Shown here piece by piece: positions 23,001-33,580 of a stretch of 64,000 bases of DNA. Position 1 is the stretch's first letter, and each line of letters opens with the position of its first letter. Source of the stretch: Silene conica (Eukaryota > Streptophyta > Magnoliopsida > Caryophyllales > Caryophyllaceae). Where the stretch lies: contig CM055320.2 of assembly GCA_029255685.2 (NCBI GenBank), positions 43,063,910-43,127,909 of the forward strand, in the 5' to 3' direction. Under the pieces are notes generated by a model that made no database searches, was not told the origin of the DNA, and saw nothing but the letters and a program-made list of their open reading frames with translations. A program made the translations under genes and the position numbers.

Positions 23001-23292
23001 GGTTGAAAACCAAGTCACTATATTATCCAAAGTACAACAATTTGTTCAAGGATCCCCTTTTCCTCGTCCAACAAGGAAATAAACATAGGTTCTAAATTGT
23101 TCACACAACACTTGAAATGCTAGCTAAATAAGAGAAAAAACAAAGCTCCTTGATCATCCCGAGCGGAGCTACTCTTAGTTCCCTTTGATCCATTAAGCTT
23201 GTTTTTCTTTTCCCTTATCTTTGCTTTCATGCCCTAATTCAAGTAAGAAGAGCATTCATATCACAACTTGTATCATAATACATTAGTTGAGA
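20040..23292 (-). other. Copia A polypurine tract and long 3' noncoding region
   Basis: The minus strand acaagtgggaga at 20041-20052 is the polypurine tract. The following ~700 bp shares blocks with copia D and copia 1 (tctcccactcaatgca near 20095, gcgtggccacgc at 20221-20232, tcctcgagtggcc near 20254). The remainder (~2.5 kb) is AT-rich with no pol similarity. It contains a 70-bp tandem duplication (21933-22072) and repeated 'cgtagatcttatccacaac'-like words near 22380-22550. Confidence 0.7.
21933..22072. repeat. Two 70-bp tandem units in copia A 3' region
   Basis: Units starting at 21933 and 22003 share 'catcca..tgtcaac..atgcttctctcaa.aaatctcatt' and 'agcatgtatatcttata'. Noncoding. Confidence 0.7.
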
Positions 23293-24201
23293 TTAACATA
23301 AAATCGGGATAGTTATCGTACCAACTGGAAGAATCTTCCCAGCTTTGAGATCGCTGAGATATCTGGAACAATTCCTCTTCTTATGTCCTTTATTATTACA
23401 ATAAAAGCACCTGGCTCCTTGAGGAGCGCTCATGTTGGGATCTGATGTACTTGCCTCCGAAGACACATTCTTTAAACCTTTGGAAGGTTGCCTCCCCTTA
23501 GCCCTACCCTTCCTATTGAACTTTCCTTTGCCCTTAACATTTATGTAGAGCTCATCCTTAGGGGAACTAACATTTAGGTCCATATCCCTTTCTACTTGCA
23601 CAATCATATTGTGCAGTTCATCGAGAGAGATGTCTTGGTTCCTTATGTTGAAATTCATCCGGAATTGTACATAAGTCTTCACCTTAGACAAGGAGTGGAG
23701 GATTCTGTCAATCACAAGTTCCTTAGGAATATCCACTTGATTCATCCTTAGGGTTTCTACATGCTCAATCATCTTGAGTACATGTGGGCTAACCTTTTGC
23801 CCTTCCTTAAGGTTGAAATCAAAGAAAGCCGATACTGCCCCATAATGGAGAATTCTCGAAGCCTTTGAGAACATTGTCAGAAGCGTGCAATAGATCTCAT
23901 AAGCTGTCCCAATCTTTAGGGCAATCTTTTGGAGCTCCGACTCCATCGAGAGGATTAAAACATTTTTCAATTCCCAAGACTCCTTGTGATAAGAATCATA
24001 AGATCGTCTTGCCGCGGCGGTGGCATTTTCAGCAGGTTCGGGAGGTGATGCTTCAATAAGGAATTCGGTCTTACCGTCACCTTGTGCTGCCAACAACAGT
24101 TGGGCATCCCATTCGGCAAAGTTTGCCCCATTCTCTTTTAGCTTACAACGATCCGTGAAGGATTGTAACCATGAAGTGTTTGTAGTAGTGGAAGTAGTCA
24201 T
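23293..24201 (-). CDS. gag: Copia gag protein (302 aa) of non-autonomous element A
   Basis: UBN2-type copia gag: SWLQSFTDRCKL near the N-terminus, a helical capsid-like body (KNVLILSMESELQ, SAFFDFNLKEGQKVSPHVLKM), a basic linker (KGKGKFNRKGRAKGR) and a zinc knuckle CFYCNNKGHKKRNC near residue 275. It should form virus-like particles and bind element RNA. The frame ends soon after the knuckle, at GKILPVGTITIPILC, exactly where copia 1 continues into protease (AGRVTPVGM...). I chose the ATG at 24201 because the protein then aligns with the D gag start; an in-frame ATG at 24240 would add 13 residues. No stop or frameshift, unlike its relative in D. Confidence 0.9.
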   Translation of the reverse strand: MTTSTTTNTSWLQSFTDRCKLKENGANFAEWDAQLLLAAQGDGKTEFLIEASPPEPAENATAAARRSYDSYHKESWELKNVLILSMESELQKIALKIGTAYEIYCTLLTMFSKASRILHYGAVSAFFDFNLKEGQKVSPHVLKMIEHVETLRMNQVDIPKELVIDRILHSLSKVKTYVQFRMNFNIRNQDISLDELHNMIVQVERDMDLNVSSPKDELYINVKGKGKFNRKGRAKGRQPSKGLKNVSSEASTSDPNMSAPQGARCFYCNNKGHKKRNCSRYLSDLKAGKILPVGTITIPILC

Positions 24202-26682
24202 GATTGATATTGATATGAGGACTACAAAATTTTTAAACATATGAAGAAATTAAATGCTAATCGTTTTAATTTTCATTTTTAACTTGTAAACATATTTACT
24301 AAGTTGATGCATCTATAAAATGACCTCTATCCAATTTTATAAATGATTCCAAGACCCAAACCCATACTACCGAAATCGTGAACCACTGGAACTCCGACCC
24401 AACAATATGGTTTGGTGGGTTAAAATAAACCGGTTCTACCCTAGAACTCTTGGTTGATGACAAATCATTATTTATTCATCTTAGCCCGGAACACATTGAC
24501 CACTGGTCCTCTACACTTCCGTTGAGTACAAACCAAATTTCAAATGCATCGGGATGCGATCCGCCCACTGGACTGAATCCATCCCATCGCCCCACTTATC
24601 CTACGTAATGGGGTTCGTACTGCCCACTGGACTAGCACCACCCCACGAAATAGAAGCTCATGGGTTCTACTATTTGGTAAGGCTAATCCTCAATTGTTTT
24701 TGTTTAATATAGAGGTCTTGTCAATTTATTATCCATCTCCTTTAAGCGAATTAAATTGGTGAACTTGATAATTATAATTGACACGGTCGTTTTTAACGAT
24801 TTAAACTAATATGCATGTTTATGGCGATTTGGCTATGCATGCAAACATATTAAAATGCAAAAATAAAAGCAATAAAGCAATAAAATCCTAGTATGGCCTT
24901 CCTAGTAATAGAAAAACTGATTTAACTATTACAAATTCGGAAACCAACTCCTTGGTCCCTTGAATTTCATTGGCACGCCATCCAAGAAAACACCGTCTTG
25001 TCGGAACTCCTTTCCGTATGGCACCGTCTTTTGGATCTCCGGAATTACAATAAAATAATACAACTATTCTATTGTAAAACTGAAAATTTAAATTAAATTA
25101 CAAACCCGTGATACGAGATCACATAAATTACAACCGAATCAATATTCCCTTACATTACGGGTAATATTGATTAAAACTAAGGCCATACTAAGAAAAATTA
25201 CATAATTCCAAATTATATAAATAACATTCAAAATATGACATTTATATTAAATAAATTGCAATAATAAAATATGTATGCACATGCTCAATTTTTAATGCCA
25301 AATCGCCTTATGGGAGCAAATATCTCATATTTGTTTACGGTTTTTACGGATATGCGCGATTTTAACTATTAAAATCATCCAAAATTACATAAATCTCATT
25401 TATGTCCAAGTTAATCATCCTAACTTACTTTAGGAATCAATGTTTAGTCTCTACTAATATTTGATCATGATCTAACTTGATTTTGCATTATTGTTCATAA
25501 ATTACTTGTATTTTCGGGAAAAATAAACAAGATATGGCCAAATGAGTCAATAAAATTCGAAATTTAAAATTCAAAAATTTTAAACTTTCTGGAAATTTTC
25601 TAAAATTTCAGAAATTATTAAAATGGTCTTTTGCAATTATTTATGGCTTATTTCCTAAATAAATCGCATAATAAGCCGTTTTTATGGTTAAAATCCGATT
25701 TAAATTATAAAAACTTGCAATAATTTGCCATAAATTTTTAGTCATACTAAAATACATATTAGAATCTGAAAATGACCAAAAATTACAGACCATTCGAAAA
25801 TTTTATTTTCCGACTCATAAATTACGATTATTAACCAATTAACTCATTAAAAATAATAATCATAAAAACAGAAACCTTTTGATATCTAACTTTTAGATCT
25901 GATGTTCCTATCATATAAGACATCTATGGGTAAAATTTCATGCCATAATATTAAGATTAACTATTTTTAACACAATAAGTCATTATTTCTCCGATTTTAA
26001 CCATTAAAATCATAAATCATGCATCACTTGAGAATAAATTCCTAAAACTTACATACATACTGTAAATATTGCATGTGACATTGTGTAAAGTTTTTATGGC
26101 AAAATTCCAACTATAACTATTAAAGTCGAATTTAAGTCACTATTAATCCGATTTTTACTATAAAAATCATTAATCATGCAAAATAATTCCAATAATTTCG
26201 AAAATTCATACAGGAACTTTATATATTGCATGTGACTTCTCATAAAATTTTTAAGATTAAATTCGAAATATAACCATATATACCCATTTTTGCTCATATT
26301 ATGACTATTTATCTCATAAAATTCATAATCCATGCATATTAACTCCATTTCTTATGAAAAATCATATACAATATATTAAATATGCATGTGAGAACATATC
26401 AAAAAATCTCGGCCAGAAACTATTTTTAGCTATTTTTCCCATTAATTGTTGTTTAAAACCGATTTAAACTACAAAATATACAAATAAATATAAAAATGAA
26501 CAATAAAAATCCATAAAATTATTTTTATGTCCTAAAACCATTTTAGAAACAGAAACTTTAACATGCAAAATTATTTTGTGATTTATCATAATAAACACAA
26601 TTATTTCGAAATTTTCGAAATGTATATGTTAAACCGATTTAACATAAAACATGAATCCGATCATGCATGCAACAACCGTAAT
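24202..26682 (-). other. Copia A untranslated leader
   Basis: 2.5 kb, AT-rich, no coding frame recognised. Contains several short hairpin-forming words of the type GATTTTAACNATTAAAATC (25358-25376, 25993-26011, related 26150-26168). Parts of the gag-proximal half resemble the leader of copia D (ggaaaccaactcctt..., caccgtcttgtcggaactcc near 24,950-25,020). Confidence 0.6.
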
Positions 26683-26694
26683 GCTCTGATACCA
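26683..26694 (-). other. Primer binding site of copia A
   Basis: TGGTATCAGAGC on the minus strand, two bases from the 5' LTR. Complementary to the initiator Met tRNA 3' end. Confidence 0.92.
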
Positions 26695-26696
26695 AT

Positions 26697-27991
26697 TGTT
26701 GGAAACTAGGTTCCATATTTTATACTCAAAACTAATGTGAGTTTTGTTTCTTTAAGTTTAGTCATAAAAACTTAAATAGATCTTATGCATGCAAGATGAT
26801 ATCATAAGATGAGATAGTCCTTACATTGGTTTTAGAAGGTTTATACTCAATAATCACCTATTATTTGAGTCTTCAAACCGAAATACCCTTACAACGATCT
26901 AAGAAAAATCGTCTCCAAAAGATGCGTATCAAGGACCCGATCTCAAACTAATACTAATTTTGTTACTAGAAAATTAGTACAAGTATACTAGAAATAATAA
27001 TAATATTACTCTATAATATTATTAATATGGAAATAATATACTTATCTTAGAAAACTATTTTACTAAGAGGAGATGAGAATGATAGTTGTAGTATTATTGT
27101 GTTAGTAGAGAAAATAATGAAGCATTCATCAACTAACAAAAACTACTAACTTGTGAGGTGTGTATGTATGGTATAAATAGAGCAAACATGCTCTCATACA
27201 CTCAAGATGGCCGGCCATCACAAGCCTTTTCCAAGGCCAATGCATGCCTTACTATTTCTTACATAAAGCATGTAAGATGCCTTACATTCCTTTTGTGTAA
27301 GATGCACACAATCAAGCTTGTACACTCAAGCACACAACCCTCACACATGCTTAATACTACACGGCTGAAATGAGGTCTAAAATGGACCCATTTTATCTTT
27401 GTCAATTGTGTTAATTTGTAACATGTCACACATGTCCCATGACACATGACCCAATTTGTTATTTATGCAATTTTAACTATTTAAAATTCATAATTTACAA
27501 ATTTATTACATTTAAATAATTATTCCAATATTTCGAAATTATTATTGTACAAAAATGTAATGTCATAATTTAATTACAACTCTTTGTAATTTTATGATCA
27601 ACCGTGTTCATTCTCAATTTAATCGTTTCCTAAACGAATAAATAAAAACCGAGTAATAAAACAATTTTATTACTTTGACTTATTATTATAATCTCATTAT
27701 AAAAATATTCGTCATATAAAATTATTTCCAAAATTTCCAGTTATTAATTAATTTGTATCCAATACAATATTAATCAATTATTCCATTGAGACGGAATTCC
27801 CTAAAGATATGACCTTAAGGGATCAACTGATCACCACCATCATATGACGATAATGTCAAACTCTAGACAGCCAATCATTATCGATAAATGTTGATCAGTT
27901 GACTTTAAAAGAGTAACACTCCCAGTTGTGTTTCATTCAAATGAGTTTTAATTACGTCAACACACTATTGTCGAGGACACTTCCTCCAACA
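26697..27991 (-). repeat. 5' LTR of copia A
   Basis: Full 1295-bp copy, apparently identical to 18745-20039, with the inverted repeat at 27823-27902. Followed by the TSD gtatt (27992-27996). Confidence 0.95.
27823..27902. other. Two-stem inverted repeat in copia A LTR (5' copy)
   Basis: Same as 19871-19950. It lies 89-168 bp from the LTR's minus-strand start, the same place as in copia 1 and D. Confidence 0.78.
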
Positions 27992-28001
27992 GTATTACTG
28001 T
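27992..28001. other. Abutting target-site duplications gtatt and actgt
   Basis: gtatt (27992-27996) is the right TSD of copia A; actgt (27997-28001) is the left TSD of chromovirus G. The partners are gtatt at 18740-18744 and actgt at 47624-47628. The original LINE sequence is therefore gtattactgtctcc, which restores the ORF2 frame. Confidence 0.92.
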
Positions 28002-28210
28002 TGTAACACCCCTAATTTCCGTAATATATTTATTTAATTCCTTTTTCCCATATTTCATATTTTATTTCGGGAAAAATATTCTTTTCTTGTTTTTTTGGCT
28101 CGTTGGGCTCGAAATTCGGTGAAGGCCCACTTGACTCTCAAGTCTCACGTGAAAATAGAGTGTTGGGTGGAGTTTTGGGCCTAAATTTGGATTAAACCCA
28201 TGAGCTTCTC

Positions 28211-28220
28211 TATATATATA
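28211..28220 (+). promoter_or_regulatory. TATA box in chromovirus G 5' LTR
   Basis: tatatatataag, about 210 bp into the LTR on the coding strand. The same box is at 45441-45450 in the 3' LTR. Confidence 0.6.
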
Positions 28221-28847
28221 AGAAGGGAAACCAAACCCTTGTTTTCTTTTCCACATCTTATCAAAAACCCTAAACCTAATTCTCTCCTTCTTTTTCTCTC
28301 CTCTTGAGCCGCGTGTCACGCCTTCGCCTAGGGTTTTGTGCCGCCACTTCTTCGTCCTTTTTCCTTCGTGCTTTCCAAGCCTAGATCGATCCTACTCTTT
28401 GGATCTATCTTTCCTCGTCGTAAGTCTCATGTTTTAAGCGTTTTATTTTTAATAGTTTTATATAATTAGTATATTTATTAGATTCGTTCTCTCTTTTAAC
28501 ACGTGTGATATTTACTAAAGGCGTGGAGATTTCACCTGGAGAAGACGTCTACGTTGTTGACGACGAGCTCTAGATTTATTTGCTAAAAAGGTAACTAGGT
28601 GTTTCTCTTTTAATTGTGTTTATGCCAATTGATGTGACTAATATGATTTAATGATTGTTTGTACGATTTGTACATGTTTGATTATTTATTGTCGTGAATT
28701 AATTATGTTTCATATATTTATGTATGTTTTATTATCGTAATTGTGGATTATAATGTGTTGGTAATTCGTTATGGGTGTCGTGTGCGCAACTAGGGTTCGC
28801 GAGAAAAATCCTAGATGGCGGCAAGGCTAATGGATAAGAGTGTTGCT

Positions 28848-29175
28848 CAAGGTTATAGTTGAAGTATGTGTAACCTTGGAAATATGATTCAAGGTTATAG
28901 CTGAAACTAGTACAACCTTGAGTACGACTCAAAGTTATATTAAAGTTATAGCTGAAGTTAATATAATTTTGAACTACGAGTTGAAGTTATAGCTGAGACT
29001 AACGTAAACCTGAGGTATGACTCAAGGTTATGGTTGGTGCTAGTATAACTTTAGGTTCGTGTCAAGGTTTTGGCTAAGGTTACTATAACCTCAAGCCATA
29101 TGTGGAAGTTATAGTTGAGGTTAGTATAACCTCGCATCCATTACTTATGTTATAGTTAATGTTACTATAACTTTG
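28848..29175. repeat. Degenerate 40-42-bp array with self-complementary units in G LTR
   Basis: The word (a)aggttatag recurs at about 28849, 28891, 28943, 28984, 29024, 29064, 29106 and 29147. Each copy is followed by a partial complement (tataacctt or similar), so each unit can fold on itself. The counterpart in the 3' LTR is at 46078-46405. Confidence 0.75.
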
Positions 29176-29383
29176 GTTGTTTATACTTGATTCACATGTT
29201 AAGTTGTGTTCAGTGATTGTATAATATTGTGTTTGCATATGTCGTTGGATACTTTTATGCATTTGATATTAGGACAGTCTGTTTTGATGTTCTACTGGTT
29301 TGAGTCGTGATGGTATTCACGCATGTTAGTACAGTCAGTTATACTGTGCATTGTTGTTTGCTAGTTTGAATAGATGACGGTAG

Positions 29384-30873
29384 TGAAGAGTCTATTGATA
29401 TAATATACTCAAGATCAAGGGGGGGGGGGTTGAATTGAGTATGCCTTCTTAAATCTTCTTCGATGTGTGTATGGTTGTAGGATGATCTTCGAGTAGAACA
29501 AATAATAAAGAGAGACACATTATTTTTGAAGTGGTTCAGTCTCACACTTTGAGACCTACGTCCACTATTCTCGATTAATAAAATTAGTACCAACTCTGGA
29601 TTACAATTTTATCAACCCTACTCGTGTGACTTTGATGTTAGTCACAACTCTATCTAGATACCGTTAAATATCTAGCTACGACAAATACCGTTAAATATTT
29701 GCCTTACAATGAGTACCGCTAAATACTCGTTCTATCTTACGTTAATAAGGTAAAGTCTTCAATGTTTTCTTGATGTCACAATCTTGAATGAATAAGACCA
29801 ATGCTTGAGCACTTGAATCTTGAATCGGATATGACAATGATAAGCTTGAATATTAAAGTAAACGATCGACGGTTCTCTCTCTCGATTTGCGTGTATATAT
29901 GTGTGTGTATTTCCTGTGGTTTAATGTGTCATGGTAGTCTATTTATATAGAATATGTATCTAGTTAATTCAAACCCTAGATGATTTAGGGATATTACTTA
30001 AACTAGAATACTAGTCTTTTAGTAATACTACCTTAAATCTAATCTTAATATGTTTAGGAAAGATTTAATAATATACTTTATTTATTATATAAGGAATCAA
30101 TTTCCTAATTCATATTTAGGAAAGATCTTTATATAATAAATAATTAGTATCCTTATTAAATCAACTTCCTAAACCATGTCAAAGATAATAAAATATATTA
30201 CCATAATATAATCTTAGTTTGTTTAGGACATTAAATAAATACATAATATTTATTTAAATAAACCCTACACGATTTATAGCAACGTGACATGTTACACGTT
30301 TCCCAAAAATCGAAACAAACCATATCTTAGATTTATATATTTTGACAAGTAAAATCATATAAAAATCCTTAGTTTATTTTAGTAATAAATAATTATCTCA
30401 TAAGACAATTATTTATTCCTTATTTAACTTACAGATATTTTATATAATCCTATTAAGATTAACAATTCTATTTTTTAAAATAGAATACCAATTAAACACT
30501 AATTCTACACGATACTAATTTGGAAAAAAACGTTTCAACCTAAACACATATATATTCCGATCATTTCTTCATAATATAAGGTTATAGCTACGGGCTATAA
30601 CTTGAATCAATCTTGTACTAAAGTTTATAGTTGATAAGTATAACTTTAGTCTATTATGCGCGCTTGTGATCTTCTATCAATCTTCGACTTAGTCAATTTA
30701 TTGACTAACATGCTTGAATCTTTTACACTTGATTAACTGGATCTTGTTACTAATATTCTGTACACTTAGCACACGATTATACGTACGAGTATATAATATA
30801 TAAATAGCTAGACTTGTCATTATCAAAACATAAACATATATACTATATATATATTTGAATACATGGTTCAACA
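29384..30873 (-). repeat. 3' LTR of copia C (1490 bp)
   Basis: tgaagagtct...gttcaaca in plus orientation, followed by the polypurine tract. Contains a run of ten G near 29420 that is shorter in the other LTR. Confidence 0.94.
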
Positions 30874-31514
30874 AATTCCCCCTTTTTGATGATGGCAAGT
30901 CTTTCTTAGATTTTGTGTCTAAGTGTATGTTCCCCCTTAATATAATAATGGTCATTCATAGCAAAGAGTCACTTAGGGTTTCTATCTTCTATCTATCCCA
31001 TATCCTTTAAGAACCCTAAGAGACAATGAATTACGACAAGGAGCAAGCTTAGGCAAATTCTAATCTAAGTCGCATATTTCCCCCTCTTGACATCATCGAA
31101 AAGATGAGAACAAAGACATGAAACGACTAGAATAATATACGACGAAACATAAGCAAGCATATAAACGAGTCTAAAAATATGAACATAGAAAATATCACAT
31201 AAGCACACACGGAATATTAAAATATACACAACCAATCCGAATATACTATGCCAATGGGCCGAATATTAACAAAAGTATGAAAATTGGGCCGGCTAGGTTA
31301 GTTCATAATGGGCCAAGGCAAAAGAGGATAATGGTTGGGCCACGGTAGGATTAGGAAATCCGAGGGAGGCAAAAAGGAGCAGGGCCTCGGATTCAATTGG
31401 GCCAGGGAAAGGGAGTTGGGCCACAAGTATAAAAGTTCATTAGTCCAACCCAGGACTTAACAACAAGGACAACAAAACAACCCAAAATACGAAATCAGAA
31501 ACGGAGGAAGAGGA
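30874..31514 (-). other. Polypurine tract and 3' noncoding region of copia C
   Basis: The minus strand caaaaagggggaatt (30874-30888) is the polypurine tract; a second purine-rich stretch is near 31078-31090. No gene in the rest. Confidence 0.8.
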
Positions 31515-33044
31515 TCAAGAACGAGAGCTTGATGCAGGGGTCTTGGCATACGGACTCACATACTCGGGTCGGGTACGGAACTCAAGGGTATCCAATCGGT
31601 CCAAACAACTACTGACGTTCCTTCCTTGAGCATTTAGAGCCAACTCGAAGTTGAGTATTTTCAATGAAAGCGCCTTAACCGCTTCAAGAGCTTGACTCGC
31701 ATCTTTGCGCAATAACCCGTGATCCCTTACCATAGCACCACCTTGGGACGTGAGGAATGAGAGTCGATCACTAATAACGAGCAATTCGGAGCACATGACC
31801 GATACCTCCGATCCCAGTTTACCAAGTTGTTTATCAACTTTCATCATCCATGCCCTTATTTCAGTCTCGAACCCATGACTTCCCGTAGCACTACCACCTC
31901 CTGCCTCTGCTTTCTCCCTTTTTACTTCACAGAATCCAAGAATCTGATCTACCTTAGCCTCAAGACCGGCAAACGAAGGTGAAGGAGTAGCCGAGGGCTC
32001 TGGTCCTACATTCTTGCCAAAAGTGAGATCAATCCCTTCGAAACAAATACCCATTAATTTCAAAACCTAGTCACACATCCTATCACGAGGTTTAACACCA
32101 AAACTCGAGTCATCCACGACTCCCTTCTTCAACAAGAGCCCGGACACCCACATTCCGTATGGAATATCGAGTGTCGAACTTGGTTTTTCTTTGACTAAAA
32201 CAGAGGAAGTTTGACAAATTTTCGAACAAAACAAGAAGGCGAGATTGATTTTGTTTCCTTCTAACCAATGAAATAATACGATAGCCTCAATACTTGACAA
32301 CTTATCACGACCACCTCTCCTAGGTAGAATCGTGTTCCAAAGATAGTTAACAAACAGCTTTAATTTTGGTGAGAATGAATTTGTGAGTAGTGGAGAGACT
32401 TCAGTGGCATTAGGATCAAAATATTGTTTGATCATCATTTTTTGTTCTTGTGAGACCACCCCCCATTCCTTACGGGTATCAATATCAATTCCCCTTGGAT
32501 CAAGATGAAAAATTTCACATATATCCTCTAAAGACACTTCGACATCCCTCCCATTAACCACGGCTTTCATCCCGGATTCAGTAGGTTTCACAGAAGCAAA
32601 GAACTGAAGTAATTCAATTGGAAATATTAACCCCGAAAAATTACTAATATATTCCCACCCCTGAAACTCTAAAAATTTCTTAAAGAAGAGCAGGGACTTA
32701 GATCCGTTTACCCAAGATGTCGGGTAAAATCGACCCGCATGAATGGAATAAGGAAGGAGACGGTCAATAAGCATACCTTCGTGCTTAGTCATGCGAACTC
32801 GCTCGAGATCCTCCTTAGTAGCTTCGACGGAATATTCTTTAAACAGAGGACGAGGATTCTTGGAATCGCTTTCTTGCATGTCGTCCGAAACAGAAGAGGC
32901 AACTCGATTAAGTTTGCGACGTTTTCCGTTGTCTGGGGTTGGACCGGCGGTGGCAATGGGTGTCGGAGATGGTGGTGGTGAAGGGGTAGGTGAGGGTAGA
33001 GTCGGTATCTTTTGTTGGGAGCGAGTGGCGCGTGAGGGTGGCAT
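31515..33044 (-). pseudogene. Extra ORF of copia C (plant-transposon protein type), one in-frame TAG
   Basis: The ATG at 33044 opens a frame of 325 codons to a TAG at 32069-32067. The same frame then continues without interruption for about 183 codons to 31515. The first part has a Pro/Ser-rich head with a basic patch (KRRKLNR), then a conserved-looking globular region (GWEYISNFSG, SLEDICEIFHLDPRG, LWNTILPRRGG) like the putative plant transposon protein domain found in many plant retroelements. The second part is predicted helical, coiled-coil-like (LEAKVDQILGF, MMKVDKQLGKLGSEV). Function unknown. SIRE elements carry an env-like or additional ORF here, but I see no signal peptide or clear membrane segment. 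The TAG may be a nonsense mutation or a read-through site. Confidence 0.75.
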
Positions 33045-33580
33045 ATTGGTGAGGAAAATGGTGTTTTGTGTAGAATTTTGGTGGAGGTTTGAGGAATTTT
33101 AATGGTGATGGAGGTTTGAGAGTATTAATGGGGTTTGTACAAATTTTAGGACGGTAATAATGGTGGAGGTTTGAGGTAAGTTGAGGGAGTTGGGGTAATA
33201 ATTGTTTGGGTGGGTGAAAGTCAAATGCTAGGAGTAGGTTTGGGTACGTGGCAGGTAGTGGTGCGGTTAGGAGAGTTGTAGGACGTGGCAGTGGGGACCA
33301 ACACACGTAATTTGTGTGATAATTTTGGTAAGTTTATTTTGTTTAATATTTGTATATTATTTGGATAATATATATATGTGAGGTAAAAATTAATATGTGA
33401 CGTAATATTATTTTGAGATTGGTTGCGCACACATCCATATGTAAAGCATATAATATAACTATAATCACAAAATTTATCATCGAATACATACATACACATG
33501 CAGCGGAGTATACGGACACAGTCATATAATCTCATCTAAACCGTAGTCAATCATTGGGTTATTTTTGCTTTTAAGATTGA
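33045..33580 (-). other. Spacer between pol and extra ORF of copia C
   Basis: About 535 bp after the pol stop. It is Pro/Thr-codon rich on the minus strand but has no supported gene. It could hold a leader or splice signal for expressing the extra ORF (inference). Confidence 0.5.

Larger units (their letters stand above)
18745..27991 (-). mobile_element. Copia A, gag-only LTR retrotransposon (non-autonomous)
   Basis: Two 1295-bp LTRs (18745-20039 and 26697-27991) that look identical by eye flank 6.66 kb containing only a gag frame. TSD gtatt at 18740-18744 and 27992-27996. Primer site on the right, polypurine tract on the left, so minus strand. Protease, integrase and RT are absent, so movement would need enzymes from another element. 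LTR identity implies very recent insertion. It shares LTR structure, polypurine tract, 3' noncoding blocks and gag similarity with copia 1 and D. Confidence 0.92.
28002..29383 (+). repeat. 5' LTR of chromovirus G, first part
   Basis: Starts TGTAACACCC and runs to ggtag (29379-29383), the target of copia C. It continues at 39575. The uninterrupted counterpart gacggtagtatcag is at 46607-46620. Has a TATA box (28211-28220) and an array of 40-42-bp inverted-repeat units (28848-29175). No gene. Confidence 0.93.

Noticed and set aside
28062..28319. Minus-strand frame in the G LTR, also at 45292-45549
   Set aside because: Lies in LTR promoter/leader sequence opposite to the element; no recognisable protein.
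31515..33044. Calling the copia C extra ORF an envelope protein
   Set aside because: No signal peptide, clear transmembrane helix or cleavage site could be seen; position alone is not enough.
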